Shown piece by piece: positions 1 through 13,100 of a DNA stretch of 64,000 nucleotides. The stretch is from Oryzias latipes. Lineage: Eukaryota > Chordata > Actinopteri > Beloniformes > Adrianichthyidae. How positions within the stretch are numbered: position 1 is the first letter of the stretch; each line of letters opens with the position of its first letter. The translations under genes and the position numbers were made by a program. Under the pieces are notes generated by a model, which saw nothing but the letters and a program-made list of their open reading frames with translations, ran no database searches and was not told the DNA's origin. The stretch is taken from positions 15,182,536 through 15,246,535 of the forward strand of contig NC_019860.2 in assembly GCF_002234675.1 (NCBI RefSeq), written 5' to 3'.

Positions 1-222
1 TTGCGGCGCCTTCCATCTGTGAAACCAGGGTTCGAATCTGGGCTGCTCCCTATTCCCTTCTCTGCTTCTGTGCCGGTCCCAAGCCCGGATTAATTGAGAG
101 AGTTGCGTCAGGAAGGGCATCCGGCGTCAAATATTGCCAAGTTAACCATGCGACTCATCCTCGAAGGGGAGGTTGTTTCGCTGTGGCAACCCCTGATGGG
201 AATAGCCGAAAGAGAAAGAAGA
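1..222 (+). mobile_element. tRNA-derived SINE, 5' end cut by window edge
   Basis: The sequence has an intact RNA polymerase III B box (GGTTCGAATC at about 30-39) followed by a tail ending in a purine-rich stretch near 222. A second, complete copy of the same repeat lies in reverse orientation at 42297-42539, which fixes the family and its 3' end. The missing part would be the A-box half of the tRNA-like head. It is a retroposed element rather than a tRNA gene, because the region after the B box does not close an acceptor stem. Confidence 0.7.
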
Positions 223-225
223 GTG

Positions 226-2316
226 AAAACTGATCATGAAGGGAAAAATAATTGTGAAAGTCTTTTATATATCAGAATAAAGCTGTGAATCTAGCTGTAG
301 CTAATTATTACAGTACAGTTAAGCCAGTTTGGCTTTATTGGACTAAACTGGATTCTAAAAACTGCTGCGATGATTTCGTGTAGCACCTACAGACCTCTTC
401 AATTGTGAATTTTTTAAAAACTAGAATTTGTCTGTTTTTTTATTTTATTTTGAATTGCCAGTTTTGTTTAAACTTTTTTAAGTGTTCTATATTTGTTGCT
501 GTTGATTTTGAACGTGAAGGTCAGAACAGAAAAGGAAATGTACTCACCACATCTTTACTTTGACCCACTTGTTCCTAAAAGATAAAAAAAATGGAGATGA
601 GTCCGAACACATCAAATGTGACCTTGCACAGGGAAGTGGTGGAAGTGGCCATGAAGTACTTCTTCCTGGACCCGTTTGAGGTGCCAGTCTCACATCAGCA
701 CCTCTCATACTTGTACACATCCTGGCGAAACCATGGCAACGCTTGCTGCGTAGGAGGAGCAGCAGCAATAACTTTGAACGACAAGCGGAGCGGCCATGCT
801 GCGTCGAGACTGCGGGGTAAAGCAGCTCGGGCGGGTTCACCTCATGATTTTGTCCTCACATGGCCAATCTTGATCAGCCCTCGCCGCTTTAAAACACGCC
901 GTTTTAGCCCTTCTCTGGCTCTGACAGCGCATCCAAATAAGTGGAGAGACTATTTTCTGTCCCCTTCCAGCTTGGCGTCTCACCTGAATGCCAATGAGAC
1001 TGTGCGCAGAAGCCGGCTCTGCCCTCCAGTGGGCTCATCTGTCGGGACAGTCTGCTCAGAAACTTCTGACATGCACCATCTCCATCAAACAACCTTATGA
1101 TGAATCCATCTCCAAAATCATAAATATTGAGGAAAAATATATATATAAATATTCATTTCACAAGGATTAGGCCATCAAACACTGATCTGATCTCATGGAA
1201 CATGCTGAACCTGTCATTATCATAACTGTTGCTGCTGCTTTTCAGCCTCTACAGCATCAAACCTGCCTCCAGTCTGCACAAAGAGGATGCTCTGTACGAA
1301 TCTGCCACCAAAAAAAAACCTTCAAGTCTACATATAACACTAATGTGGACCCAAAAAAATACATAAAAGCCCCCTTTCAGGAAAGGGAGGAAACCCTTCA
1401 AACCCTCACCGTTGGTAAGAGCGGCTCCATTTGAGCTCCTTGATCCGTGATGTCCATCGTCTTCCCTTATCTCATACAAAGAATGAAAACCTAAAAGTCG
1501 CGATCTTAAACTCTGCAGGAAAACGGCAACACTCCCGAGGCTGCGAGCTCCTGGTCTACCGGCCGGGTTTTCGTAAATGGAGGTGACCAAACCATCCCCA
1601 GTCCTGCCCTACATCATTTACGCACGGTGGGAGGCTGCGCTTCGCCTCGCGCAGCCGGTGAGGCGCACGAAAGAGAGAGGGGAAAAAAAGCTCATGCGTG
1701 CACTGGATGCGCAAATTCACCGGTGGATCCACATCGTTTCTAACCAAACGTTTTCTATAATCAAAAAGAAAAACCTGCCGTATGCTTTTAATCATGATTT
1801 ATATAAATATATACACATTTATATGTTTTTTTTAATTGTCGTTTAATCATCAGACTTGACAGCACACCTTCACAATAACACGTCTTTTTTGTGCTCCCTA
1901 CACTTCCAAATGAATACTAGAACACTGTCGTGGATGAGCAGACATCCCATTGTGCTCAGCAAACAAACCATCTGCACCACCATCCCGGCCTTCGCGTCAG
2001 CCGCCGGTCAGGAAGAGAGGCTTATGCACCACCGCCCTCTACCGGAGAGGAGAGGTACTGCAGCGCCTGACCTTGACTGACTCGTACATGATGTCTCCAC
2101 CACAAGCATCTGCACAAACATTAGCAATCTGCCACAACCGATCCTTTTCAGTGTACCCACCTCAACCTTTTGAAATCTTACAATAAATGTAACATCACCT
2201 AAAAGTGTTGTTAAATTGTTGTTCTAATTCTAGCACTGTTATTCACTGTCTAAAATTCAATTAGGAGTTATATTCACAAGGAAACATCAAAGAATGGATC
2301 CCTGCCCTCTTTTATA
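226..2316. other. Intergenic region upstream of stk24, no gene supported
   Basis: No exon of a recognisable protein was found. The interval 590-1100 is less AT-rich than its surroundings and stays open on the plus strand for 169 codons from an ATG at 591, with a shorter open frame on the minus strand over 544-840. I recognise no family in either. The start of the plus frame has plausible protein composition, but the second half is low in hydrophobic residues and looks like chance. The rest holds only AT-rich sequence. Confidence 0.5.
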
Positions 2317-2766
2317 GGCTATGTCTGAATTCCCACCCTACTGCCTAACTACTAAAAAACAATTGAGTGTGGGACTAGATCCTAGACCTAGATTTTAGAA
2401 GCAATTCAGACACCGTGCTCACTATTTTATTTTCTCTAAACGGTAAATATGACGTCACCAAATTCACAAAGTGAATATCTAATCGATATGAGTGTTTTAC
2501 AACTATTTTACAACTAATCCAATGTGTTCTGATGATAAAAACATTTTTGGTTTACTTAAAACAAAATTCAAAACTTGTTCAAACGCAATGCCTTGTGGTC
2601 TATATTCACCAATCTAGTGAGCATCAATGCACACGACTTTTTCTCAGAGACGTCTGGGAAATTTCTAGGGCACTCTATTTTGGAATTATTCGTACAGCAC
2701 CGCTAAATGGCGAACGCACTATATGGTGCACCGTGTCGTGAGTTATGAAGGAATTCAGACATGACC
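2317..2766. mobile_element. MITE with 17-bp terminal inverted repeats
   Basis: The left end GGCTATGTCTGAATTCC (2317-2333) is matched by the inverted right end GGAATTCAGACATGACC (2750-2766), with two mismatches over 17 bases. The 450-bp interior has no transposase frame. It is a non-autonomous DNA transposon of unknown superfamily. Confidence 0.65.
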
Positions 2767-3279
2767 ATACAGTCTTTGCTAACAGCTTCTCTAAAGTGTT
2801 TTAGTTTTCTTTAAAAAGATTCAAATAAGATGTGAGGTCACAAGATCATAACTCATAATCAGAACTATAATTTAGAAATTATTAATTAATTTAAAAATTA
2901 GGAACTTTTTTCCCTCAAGTTAAAAATAAATATAATCAAAACAAAATTGTTATTTTTTTAATGAAGGGGGCTCAGTGTAGCCCGTGGCCCCTTTTTTTCT
3001 GTTGATCCGTCCCTGGTAGATTTTCCTATATCGGTCATTTTTTTTTAAAGGCATTTGCAATTACATGCCCCCAAATATTTCTTGCTTTTTGTCTTTTTTT
3101 TCTTCTTTTTTTCAATATAAAATTATCTGATTTGGTCATTGCAAATTGGAGTAGACACGGACCAAATGATCGTCGTGTCATTTGGACCTTTATTTAACCT
3201 TCTCAACCTGATCTGCCTGCACGATAAAAACACATCTAACTTTTCGTTCACCCGGGAATAAACCCGCTAAACAGCTTCA

Positions 3280-4111
3280 GTTCCAGCATCAGTACCTGGC
3301 CGTTTGGAGCAGAGGAAGTCAGGATGTCGCGGCTCATCCTGATCCGGATCCGGATCCGCCCAGCCAGGCGTCACAGCGCCGACGAGAAGGTAGCGGAGAA
3401 TACGGCTCGAAAGTAAAGGGGGGAGAAACAACAACAGTGGCGAGCAGTCTTCACCGCCGATGCCGGAGCCCTGGGGGTAACTGCAGACCAGCCGGGGCAG
3501 AGACGACCTCTGCGCGCGCTCCTGCCTCCGTCTTGCCGGTGACGCCTGCCCGGATGCAGGCAGACGGGGGCTGCACACACGGAACGTTTGTCGGGTCGCC
3601 TGCGTTAGCCGCGGAGCTAACCTGCTAGCCATGTTGGCTAGCTGACAGTTAGCGGGAAGATAAGCATACACACAGAGTGACAGCGGGGGAGATATTCCAC
3701 GTAAATATTTACTGCTGCGCCACAGAATCCGCAGACTGAAATTCTTGGTGGCTAGTTCTGCGGGTGAGAAATTGGATTTAACTCTGGGCAGAGGCTTAGC
3801 CAGGTGGTTGGCTGGCTAACATTGCGGATTTCTGGTCCTCGACGTTAGCAGACGTCAGGAGCGTGCTCAGCTGTTCTGAGTTGTATTCGAGGGTTGTTGT
3901 TTTTTTTTTCTCTCCCCCCCCCCCCCCCCCCCCCCGACACATTGGAGGCACACAAGGAAGACCTAGACGACTTGGTACTCCAGGACTTTGCTCAGCAGAG
4001 CTGGGTCCCACAGAGTCGCTGACATAAAACGGCCTGTCGGGAACCACCGGCGCCGAGGAGATCCCAGCGTTACCCGCCGCAGCAGCAGGCGCTAATCCAC
4101 TCGGCTTCGTG
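3280..4111 (+). promoter_or_regulatory. stk24: stk24 CpG-rich promoter and 5' UTR region
   Basis: Base composition changes from AT-rich to GC- and CpG-rich just before the stk24 start codon at 4112. This is typical of a TATA-less housekeeping promoter, and I see no TATA box. The transcription start cannot be placed from sequence alone. Features inside are a short GATCCG repeat near 3345-3360 and a 22-nt C run at 3914-3935. Open frames crossing this region on both strands are explained by GC content. Confidence 0.6.
3914..3935. repeat. Poly(C) tract, 22 nt
   Basis: Uninterrupted C run in the promoter/5' UTR region of stk24, about 180 bases before the start codon. If transcribed it would put a C-rich tract in the leader. 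It is the first of four similar tracts in this gene. Confidence 0.95.
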
Positions 4112-7100
4112 ATGGCCCATTCTCCCGTGCAGGGCAACCTGCCGGGGATGCAGGTGAGCTCCTTCTCCGTTAACCAGGAGGCTGTTGAAGGTCACAACAA
4201 AGTAGTCTGCGCGCGTTTGGTTACACTTCACCAAATCTGCCTTTTTCATTGCAAAGCTGCAAGCCAGGGAGCTCAGTAGGCACACAGCTGTAAGTCCACG
4301 GATATACAAGGACCTCCACACATTGTTGGGACTCCTTTAACTTTCATACATCCTTCTTGTTAACGTCAGGTTGCATCTGCTTCCATTCAACTGACATAAT
4401 GAGCCTTTATCTACTGGAAAGGTCATAAAAGGAAGTTGTTTTACTCAGCGCCTGCTCTTGTGCTTCCAACATATCAGCACCCTCTTGAGAGTTAAGTCAT
4501 TTTAGTTCACTTCCTGTGGCGTAGTAGTCTTTTTCTCATTCCCGTCTAAGATAGAAATGCTGCAAGTGTGCAGCTGCAAAAAAAAAAAAAAGCCTGAAAA
4601 TGCGGTTTTGTTCTGAGCTCCTCTCGCCTGTAGAACCATTTAGTCTTTGATTATTTTTTTAATTGATCTAGTTTTAACCAAAACGCTTATTTTAGCTGAG
4701 AACTGAGAAGCAGACTGTCATGCATGACTTATCTTGCCGTACGTTTGTGATAAATGTGTAAAATTGTGAAACTCGAGACTTGCAAATGCTCATGGCTAAT
4801 ATCCACTTAGCTCTTAATGGATGTGAACACTCCCTTACTCAATTTTTTGTATGTACTAATCCGTGTTAACCCGCCAATGAATTAGGCAAACAATGAAGAA
4901 AAACTCTATTTGTACCAATTGGGAAGTAGAGAAACTGAAACTGGAATTATTTTAGTTACAGATGTAGAGTTCAGACAAGACAGCTGGGTGATAGAAAATA
5001 ACAGTGCACTCTTCTCCTGTAAGAGGAAACTGTCTTTATAGATATAAAACAAAAATAGAAAATGTAACAAAAAACATATAATTAACCATTTAAAAAACAA
5101 ATGCACAAGAAAGCTTATGTGAAACCAGAAAAACTGCATCAGTTGTTTGATGGACTCACACAGTCCTAAACATTAACAGAAAACTGTTGTAAAGGCTTTA
5201 CAAAACAGCACGGTATCATCAGCGTAAAAGTGTTATTGATGTGTGCTGTGACAAATGGAGGTTTATATAAAAAAGACACATTCTGTACAATATCTTACAA
5301 TGGGTGTGGAAAAATTCACATTTTGGATCAGTTAAATTTTTTTTTTTTTAGATTACAGTCATCCCTGGATATATCGCAGTTTTTTTGTAGTGAAATTATG
5401 CTATGTTTTTATTTTTATTTTGCTTTTTTAACAATGGATTGAATACCTTTTCCTGATTGGCTGTAGACCATTTGTCAATCAATCTCCCCTGTGCCATGTT
5501 TTCTACACAGAATGAGTTCAGTTTGCCCAATTAAGATAAATCTCTGATCACTATCAGGTATTTGTTTTCATTCTATAATACTGAAAGTATTTTTCTACAT
5601 AGTGTGAACTTTGAGTTAAACAAAAGAGAAAATTGTGAAAATGATCGTAAGAGAATAATGTATAAAGTCTAAGAAAGATGACAAAAATGGCTTTGGGATT
5701 TCCTTTCTTTTCTTATTTCCTTTCTTTTCTTATTTTTAGAACCTAACTATCAGAATAAACAAGAATTACTAATTTTTTTGCAGTGTCAGCATGCAGGAGA
5801 GTTTGAAATTATTATTTAAATCCTGTCAGGTGTGTATTTTTGGGTTTGCAAAGTGTAAAAGCTCACATGAACTGTAGCGTGTTTAGAACAAGAATACTGT
5901 CCACTTGCAAGTGAATCCTGGTGCGGTTCAGTTACAGAGTAAATACATATAGAACAGAAATCCAACAAAGCAGGAATTAAGGAAAGATGAGAAAGCATTC
6001 TCATGGTAATTGTAGTATTAAAAGATTCGTTTTTTTTCCACTTGTAAAAATAATAATTTTTAAAAAAAACTGTGAACCCTGGTCTCATTTAGAGTGAGGG
6101 TCTCAGTTCACTTTAAGATAAACCAAAGTGTGGAAGTGAGTGACATTAATGCCATGTATTACAAAAAGTAAAATGACCTGCCTACAGTAAACTAAAGAAC
6201 CAGCACTCATGAAGGAGTTGTAAAATATCTAACAGAAGATCTAACAGAGTAATTGTGATTTAGTGATGAGGCCCAGGCCCCTAGACCTTTATTATAATCG
6301 AAGGATTACTGTGTGCAGTTTGTTTCACCTTGCTTCTTTCCCCGTATGGGAATAATGCCCCAAAGTGAGCGACATTTGGAATTGTGTGATGAGTTCAGGG
6401 GGTTTGGTTCGCTTTTGAGAGTGCAGTGTGAAAATAAAAATACTAAAACCAGGCATTGATGTAGATTAGCCTTCTCTGCACTTTTTGACCAAGTTCACAG
6501 GACTTTTCTAGTGTGAAGGCAACCTCAGATGCTTTAACACTGAAGATATAACCAGCAAAAACCTAAATAACACGCTTTTTGGACGCAATGTAAATCTTAG
6601 ACTGTTTACACGATCAGTGTGAATCAAGTGATTCTGACGTGGAGAAAAGCACCTTTTCACATCTGCACAAAACCACTTTTCTCCGTGACAGAATCAGCTA
6701 CTTCATATTGATTGGGTAATGGCCGAGTAACGATTCCTTTTACCAACAATTCGGTTTATATCATAATTTGTGGTTGGCGATACGATTCATAATCGATGTT
6801 GGTTCATTTTGAACGATCTGATTCACTGACCTAAAGTCGATCCAGGACATCTTTAGCCAAAGAGATAAATAGTTGGGTACTGAACAGTCCTGTTGAAGAT
6901 TTTTGCCAAATAATCAAGTGTTCTAAAAATGTTCCGTTTGGATTATTTTTTATATGGAAAAACAACAGTGGGCTGAGCTTTATAAAACAAAGTTCCGCCT
7001 GGTGTTGTTTTGCCACATAAGCATAAAAATATTACAAATGGAACATTTTTAGAACTTACTACCACACATTATGGTCACATCTTTGCTAAATTCAAAGTGA

Positions 7101-10100
7101 TTCCACACATTGGACTGGAATGATGGCATTTTTTTTGCTGCTATCACACGTGTGTTGACTGCTGTGATCCACTTGGCGATTTTTGACATCATAGTCAAAT
7201 AAACCTACAGTGCCTCATTCCAAATGGTATTTTCCAATATCGATTATCATCAATTTATTTCATATGGAAAAGATTTTTTAATGAGAGTTGGATTGGATTA
7301 ACCTAACTTGCCTCAGACAGTTCGATGTGGTTGGAGAAATCCCGTAATCAATTAATTGCCCCCCTCCCCAACTTGTGTAAGGACTTCATTACTACAGGGG
7401 CCTCAAACACTTTTAGAGTAGGAAGCTACTGAGAGGTACAGTAGGAGGCTACCACCCAATCACTGAAGGAGTCTTGGGTTCTCTTCCAGGAAAATTTAGA
7501 AAGATACGCCCTTTATAAGCATTTTCCAGGCATCTGGGGCATTATTTCAGCTGTTTTTAAAGAAGTAGAGAAGGGGGGATTTAGTACTTAAATTCTACTC
7601 TCTCACTGGTAAAAACTATGATCCCCCCCCCCCCCCCCCCCCCGACCTGTTTTCCTGTTAGTGTTTATCTACACACAACTTTCAAAACTTTTGAGGAGGA
7701 GGTGTCCTGGAGGTGTCACAGGTGGCAGATTTTCCCCAGGTGCCGGTTACTTTTGAGGCACCTGCACTGTAAAGGTCCAGTGTTAAAGGATTAACCAATA
7801 AGAGTTGGTTAGACCACCAAGACTAGCCGGTTTGCTCATTTCAGACAATTCCATCCCTCAAAATGAGAAACTGTTTGGATTGATCCGCTTAGTGTGAAAT
7901 CAAATTGAATCAAAACTTGTTAAACCATTTTCAGTGAATTTCCTCAAGCTGAACTGAAGCATGATGGTCCTGACTAGTTTTTATTGAATCAAACTACAAT
8001 CCAAGGAGATTTCAACATGATCACAGTAGCACTAGGGTCAAGATGACCCACTCCAGTGTTTTTGGATAGCAGGAAGTTCCAAGCTGTGGTTCAACTGTAA
8101 TCAAATGCTTACATAGCTGCTCCAAAGCGGATCCTCCCTGAACAGATCATAGAAATGTTTCTTATGTCAAAGTTAAACTATAACTGAATTCTTAAGACAA
8201 ATGTTTTTACTTTGGTGTCATAAAATACTTTGCTGGACTCTTCAAAATGTACACTTTGTGACGGTTTAATAGTCCGTAAAGACTCTGTAGTAAAGTTTAA
8301 CATGGATACAATAGCAAGCTTGATAATTATGGGATGCCTGGGTTAACTTGGTTGATGATATGTGATGTAACGATGAATCCTGATCATCTTTTGGAGACTG
8401 TGTGTGTTATGAGTGTTTTTTGGAACTGTAGGACAGCATTTCACGTTACAGATATGACTTTTAGTCTGGTTCCATCTTGTTCAAATCAAACCTAGAAAGC
8501 CTTCTGAGTGATGAAGAATTGAAATATCAAATAATAAATAGATGCTGTTATTTTTTTAACTTCTATTCTCAAATAGTTGCATTGTTTTCGCATCACTCTC
8601 CTTTGTCCCTCTCAGTGGACATAAACACTGTGTAGCATCAAACACATTATTTCCTGGAGGACTTTCTGATTTATTCCCCAACATTTTGTTCATTTATTTT
8701 TTAATCTTTTGCTTATTTTTTTATCCAACTTTCCTCTCTCCGCCTCCAGAATGCCAGAGTGGACCCCGAAGAGTTGTTTACCAAGCTGGAGCGCATCGGC
8801 AAGGGTTCTTTCGGCGAGGTGTTCAAAGGTATCGACAATCGCACGCAGAAGGTGGTGGCCATCAAGATCATTGACCTGGAGGAGGCGGAGGACGAGATCG
8901 AAGACATCCAGCAGGAAATCACGGTGCTCAGCCAGTGCGATAGCCCCTTCGTCACCAAGTACTACGGCTCGTACCTGAAGGTGACGTCGGTCCCATAACG
9001 TGTCTAGTTTCCCAAGTTTATCCCAATCTTTGATATTCTTCCTCCCACTTTCTGTCAAAACAAAGTGATTGGCTTAAAATGGCCAACTCCCCCACTAAGC
9101 TGTCATTAGTGTCATGTTAAGGATTGTAGCCTCTCAAATCTTCACAAACCACCTTGACAAAGAGTTTCCTTAGCTGATCGTTAAGCTCTCCCTCTTTCTC
9201 CATTGCTGCAGGACACAAAGCTATGGATCATCATGGAGTATTTAGGAGGAGGCTCTGCTTTAGATTTGGTAAGCGGTTTTCTCTGCTTCAGTTCGATTAA
9301 AAACAAACTGCAGACTAATTTGTCTCAACTCGTTTTATTTCCTGTTTTTTTTTTTTTTTTTCCCCTCTTTCTTTTAGCTTTGCTAACCTTTAGAAACACC
9401 CCAGAACACACAGGTTGTTTCCCAATTCTCTCACTTCTCACTATTCAGTACACAATATAAGGAATTTCCAGAAGTCTGCGAAAAATCAGTGTGCATGGAT
9501 GCCAACTAGATTGGGGAACATTGACCACAATGCTTTGCGTTTGAATGATGTATAATTTGATGTAAAAAAAAAAAAAAAAGCGTACATTTAATTTCCATAA
9601 GTCATCTAAGTTTAGAACAGTGGATTTACAAATAGTCTTAGTAAAATGTTGCTATTTATTGTCTTTTCTTTAAAAAAAAAGGAGTGACCATATGTCTGAA
9701 CTGCGTTAAAGTCTAGGGCACTAGCTAGTCCTGTTCAATATAAGCTATTCCATACCAATGTAATGCGTTGAAAAGGGGAGGAGCAACCAAGAGGCTTCAA
9801 GTCTTTCAAAATCTTAATGACATTCAATTTTTGACCTGCTGAGGCAAAAAGATAAAATTCAACGTTTCAAATTAAGTGAGTCTAAAGTAAGAGCTCTAAT
9901 TTTGCATTCCATTTTTGTTCCATTGGAAATGTTAGGTTGGGGTTGTAAGAGGCTGTAAGCGATTGGGACAGATTGTAAACAAAAGGATGATGGGAAATAA
10001 GGGCAGGCACAGTACGTGGCAACAGTCCCGACGGCCACAACTTGGAGGAGAATTTCTAATGAACTCCCGCTGCCGCTCTGCAGAAACGATGTCATCAGAC

Positions 10101-13100
10101 ACAACATAGGTTTTTTGTTGTCGTTTTTTTGGCTAAAAAATGGCATAATCATATTTAAAAGACCACTGGGAACACTTTGGGGGGAAAAAAAAAACATGAT
10201 CGGAGGGAGACTTTAAGATGTAGACGCTCCTGTCTATGACCATAACAGGTCCAGATAACCCAAAAACCTGCAACACTCGTACGCGTCAACCCCCTTTATG
10301 CTTAACCTTAAAAAAGTTAGCGTAACTGGACAACTGTCTAAATGTTTTAGTATTGCAAAATTGCTGGTTTTGACTAAATCTTTGTATATAAACACAGTTC
10401 AGCAGCCCGCTGTTGAAACATCTGTTTACTCTGCGTACAAGTGTTGTAGCAAAGATAATTTCCTAAATAAATACTGAAATCAGTGTTTAATCATCTCTAA
10501 TTGCAGAAGAGGAAATATTGTGGTTTGGCAGGGAGTTGTTTCTGTCTACTGGGTTGATTGTGTTGTCGTGATAATTTCCTGCTGGCGTCTCTGATGTATC
10601 TTTTCTCCAAATTAGCTCCTGTTGGTTCAACAGAAAATTGCATTTCTAAAGAATTCTTCTCCTTGAACGTCTTTTTGGGGTTTTAAGGTCGGCAACGGGA
10701 GTCACTGCTAGTTTTTGTCAAATGAAGATTAAACTGGGGAATTATTTCAAAGGTTTTTTTTTATTTAAACTAATGAGATTTGATGGTTTTAGTATTTTAC
10801 AAGTTTTAAAAGACTCAAAATTTGAAAAAAAATGCATTTAACAGATTCAGGATTATGTAGTATTTTTATTGTTTTTTTTACAAAGTAAAAAACTTGATCA
10901 AAGTGAGAAATTTCAGTAAACTTTGAAGTAGCTTTGGTTGGAGTGGATCTCTGAATGTTTACGCACATTCTCATAGCAGGTTGAAGTGTTTAACAAATCA
11001 AATAAAGCCCTTTACGCATTTGACCAATCGGGTGGAGCCCTTTATGTTAAATGAGATGGGTCATTTAGAGTTCCATTTATGTTGACTTTTTTGTAAATCT
11101 GTTGCAGTGAAATGGAAATTATGTATTAGTTGTGTTGCTATTTGGTCATGTATCACAAGTCATATCGTCATCGCAATACAGATGACTAGATTGCAAGTTG
11201 TCCTCACATCGTGCAGCCCTGGATCCTTTCACTGTTTAAAGTATCTGATGCTGTTCAGGGTCTGTTGTTATGACTCTAATCTACAGTAGGAAAATAGATG
11301 AAAGGTTTGTGCCTGAGTATCTGGTGGAAAAAGCTCTGAGGTGTGTTCTTGCCCTCACAGGGGAGAGGGAGACGACCTAGTCCAAACTTTCAACTTGTTG
11401 CATTTACTTCCAAACACACCAGCAGCAGCACACATTAATGAGCAAACTAGTTTGTGTTTGTCCTAAAATTATGCATGAAAAGATCTTTTTGTTTTCACGT
11501 TATCGTTGTGTCTGATTTTAACCCGTTTAAAACAACAACAATAAAATATCCTCTGCCACTCCGAACAGTTTCAACCTCAACTGCTGCTGTTTTTGTTTCC
11601 TGAAAGATGGAGCCCGGACCTCTAGATGAGACCCAGATCGCCACGATCCTCAGAGAGATCCTGAAAGGCCTGGAGTATCTGCACTCCGAGAAGAAGATCC
11701 ACAGAGATATTAAAGGTATGAGCGAGCGCTGCAGTCTGCGGCGGCATATCATCTTGCACACTGATGGGATTGGCGTCCACTTATGGCTTCATTCATTATA
11801 CAGCGTGTTTTTCCTCCAGGGGGTTGAGGCAAAAGCTGAGCTGAGGAGAAGGTTCTTAAGATGCCGTTGTTTTTTTTCCTTCCTTCTTTCGTCAGCGGCA
11901 AACGTTCTGCTATCCGAGCAGGGAGAGGTGAAGCTGGCAGATTTTGGCGTGGCTGGCCAGCTGACTGACACTCAGATCAAACGCAACACCTTCGTGGGCA
12001 CGCCCTTCTGGATGGCACCAGAGGTGATCAAGCAGTCGGCCTACGACTCAAAGGTGGGTAGGATCTCATCTACATCCTCTCTTGGTGAAACTTTTCTGCA
12101 GGACGCGACGCCAAAGAGGCAAAATTTAAAGCTCGATCGTCATCATTTCGTATATCTCTAAAAGCCTTTTTGTTTTTTGACTTCATTTAAATTTTAACTA
12201 TTGATTTATTTGTAAACTGGTAGGTAATTGTACTTCTCAGTTCTCCTTGTTTGGACAGTTTTCTTATAAAGCTGATGGTGCATGAACACAACGATCTACT
12301 TAAAAAGCAGGAACGTCTGAACAGGCCAGCATTGTTGCTTCAAAGCAAAGAGTGAAGGTTTTGAAGAACTTCCTAGAAAGCGGTTCTTCTCATCCCTTGA
12401 ATACATTGTCAGATTATGAAGTTAGGGATTAATCTATCCTCAAATCTATCCTTTTTTTTTTTTTGCAGTCAACTATTATTTTATCTACCTTTGTTCAGAA
12501 TACAAGTTTTAGTGCAAAAGAAAAGCTAAATGATGTTGAAATGCCCTCTAGTGGCCAATTTAGGTAATGCGTATTATATTTGTTTATCTACTAATTTTCT
12601 ACCTTTATGTTGAGGAGTTTAAAAAACAGTTCAGTGATTTTTTTTTTTTAATGCAGATTCTGCTACGTAAAACTTTAAAAACTTTTCTTGGACACAATTG
12701 TCAGCTTTGAAGGGCGCCATGTTTAGTTAAAGTGGGACATCGCTGTAAAAAGATGTCAATAAAGGTCAAGAATTGTCAATACTGACACTTAAACTAATTA
12801 TGTTGTCTTACTAATGCAAAGCTTTTTAAAAAAAAGAAAAACTACATGAAACCGCATGCAAATCTAAAATATTCATGTTGTTTTTAAAGGTAAATGTCTT
12901 ATATGAAGAAGTTCTATTCATCCACACACATTCACTCACTGATGCTCTGGAGATCAAACCTCAGACATAATCGATCCGCAGAAGAACTAAACAGGGATCA
13001 AACGTCTATCAGTATGGCATATGTTGACCATAGCCCTGTGTGTTGTTACACTGTGGCATCAGGACAAGCGCTGCAAGGTTTAGAAAATGTGAAAACCGGG

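Noticed and set aside
1..75. A tRNA gene at the window start, based on the GGTTCGAATC B box
   Set aside because: The bases after the B box do not form an acceptor stem, and the whole unit recurs at 42297-42539 with target duplications, so it is a SINE.
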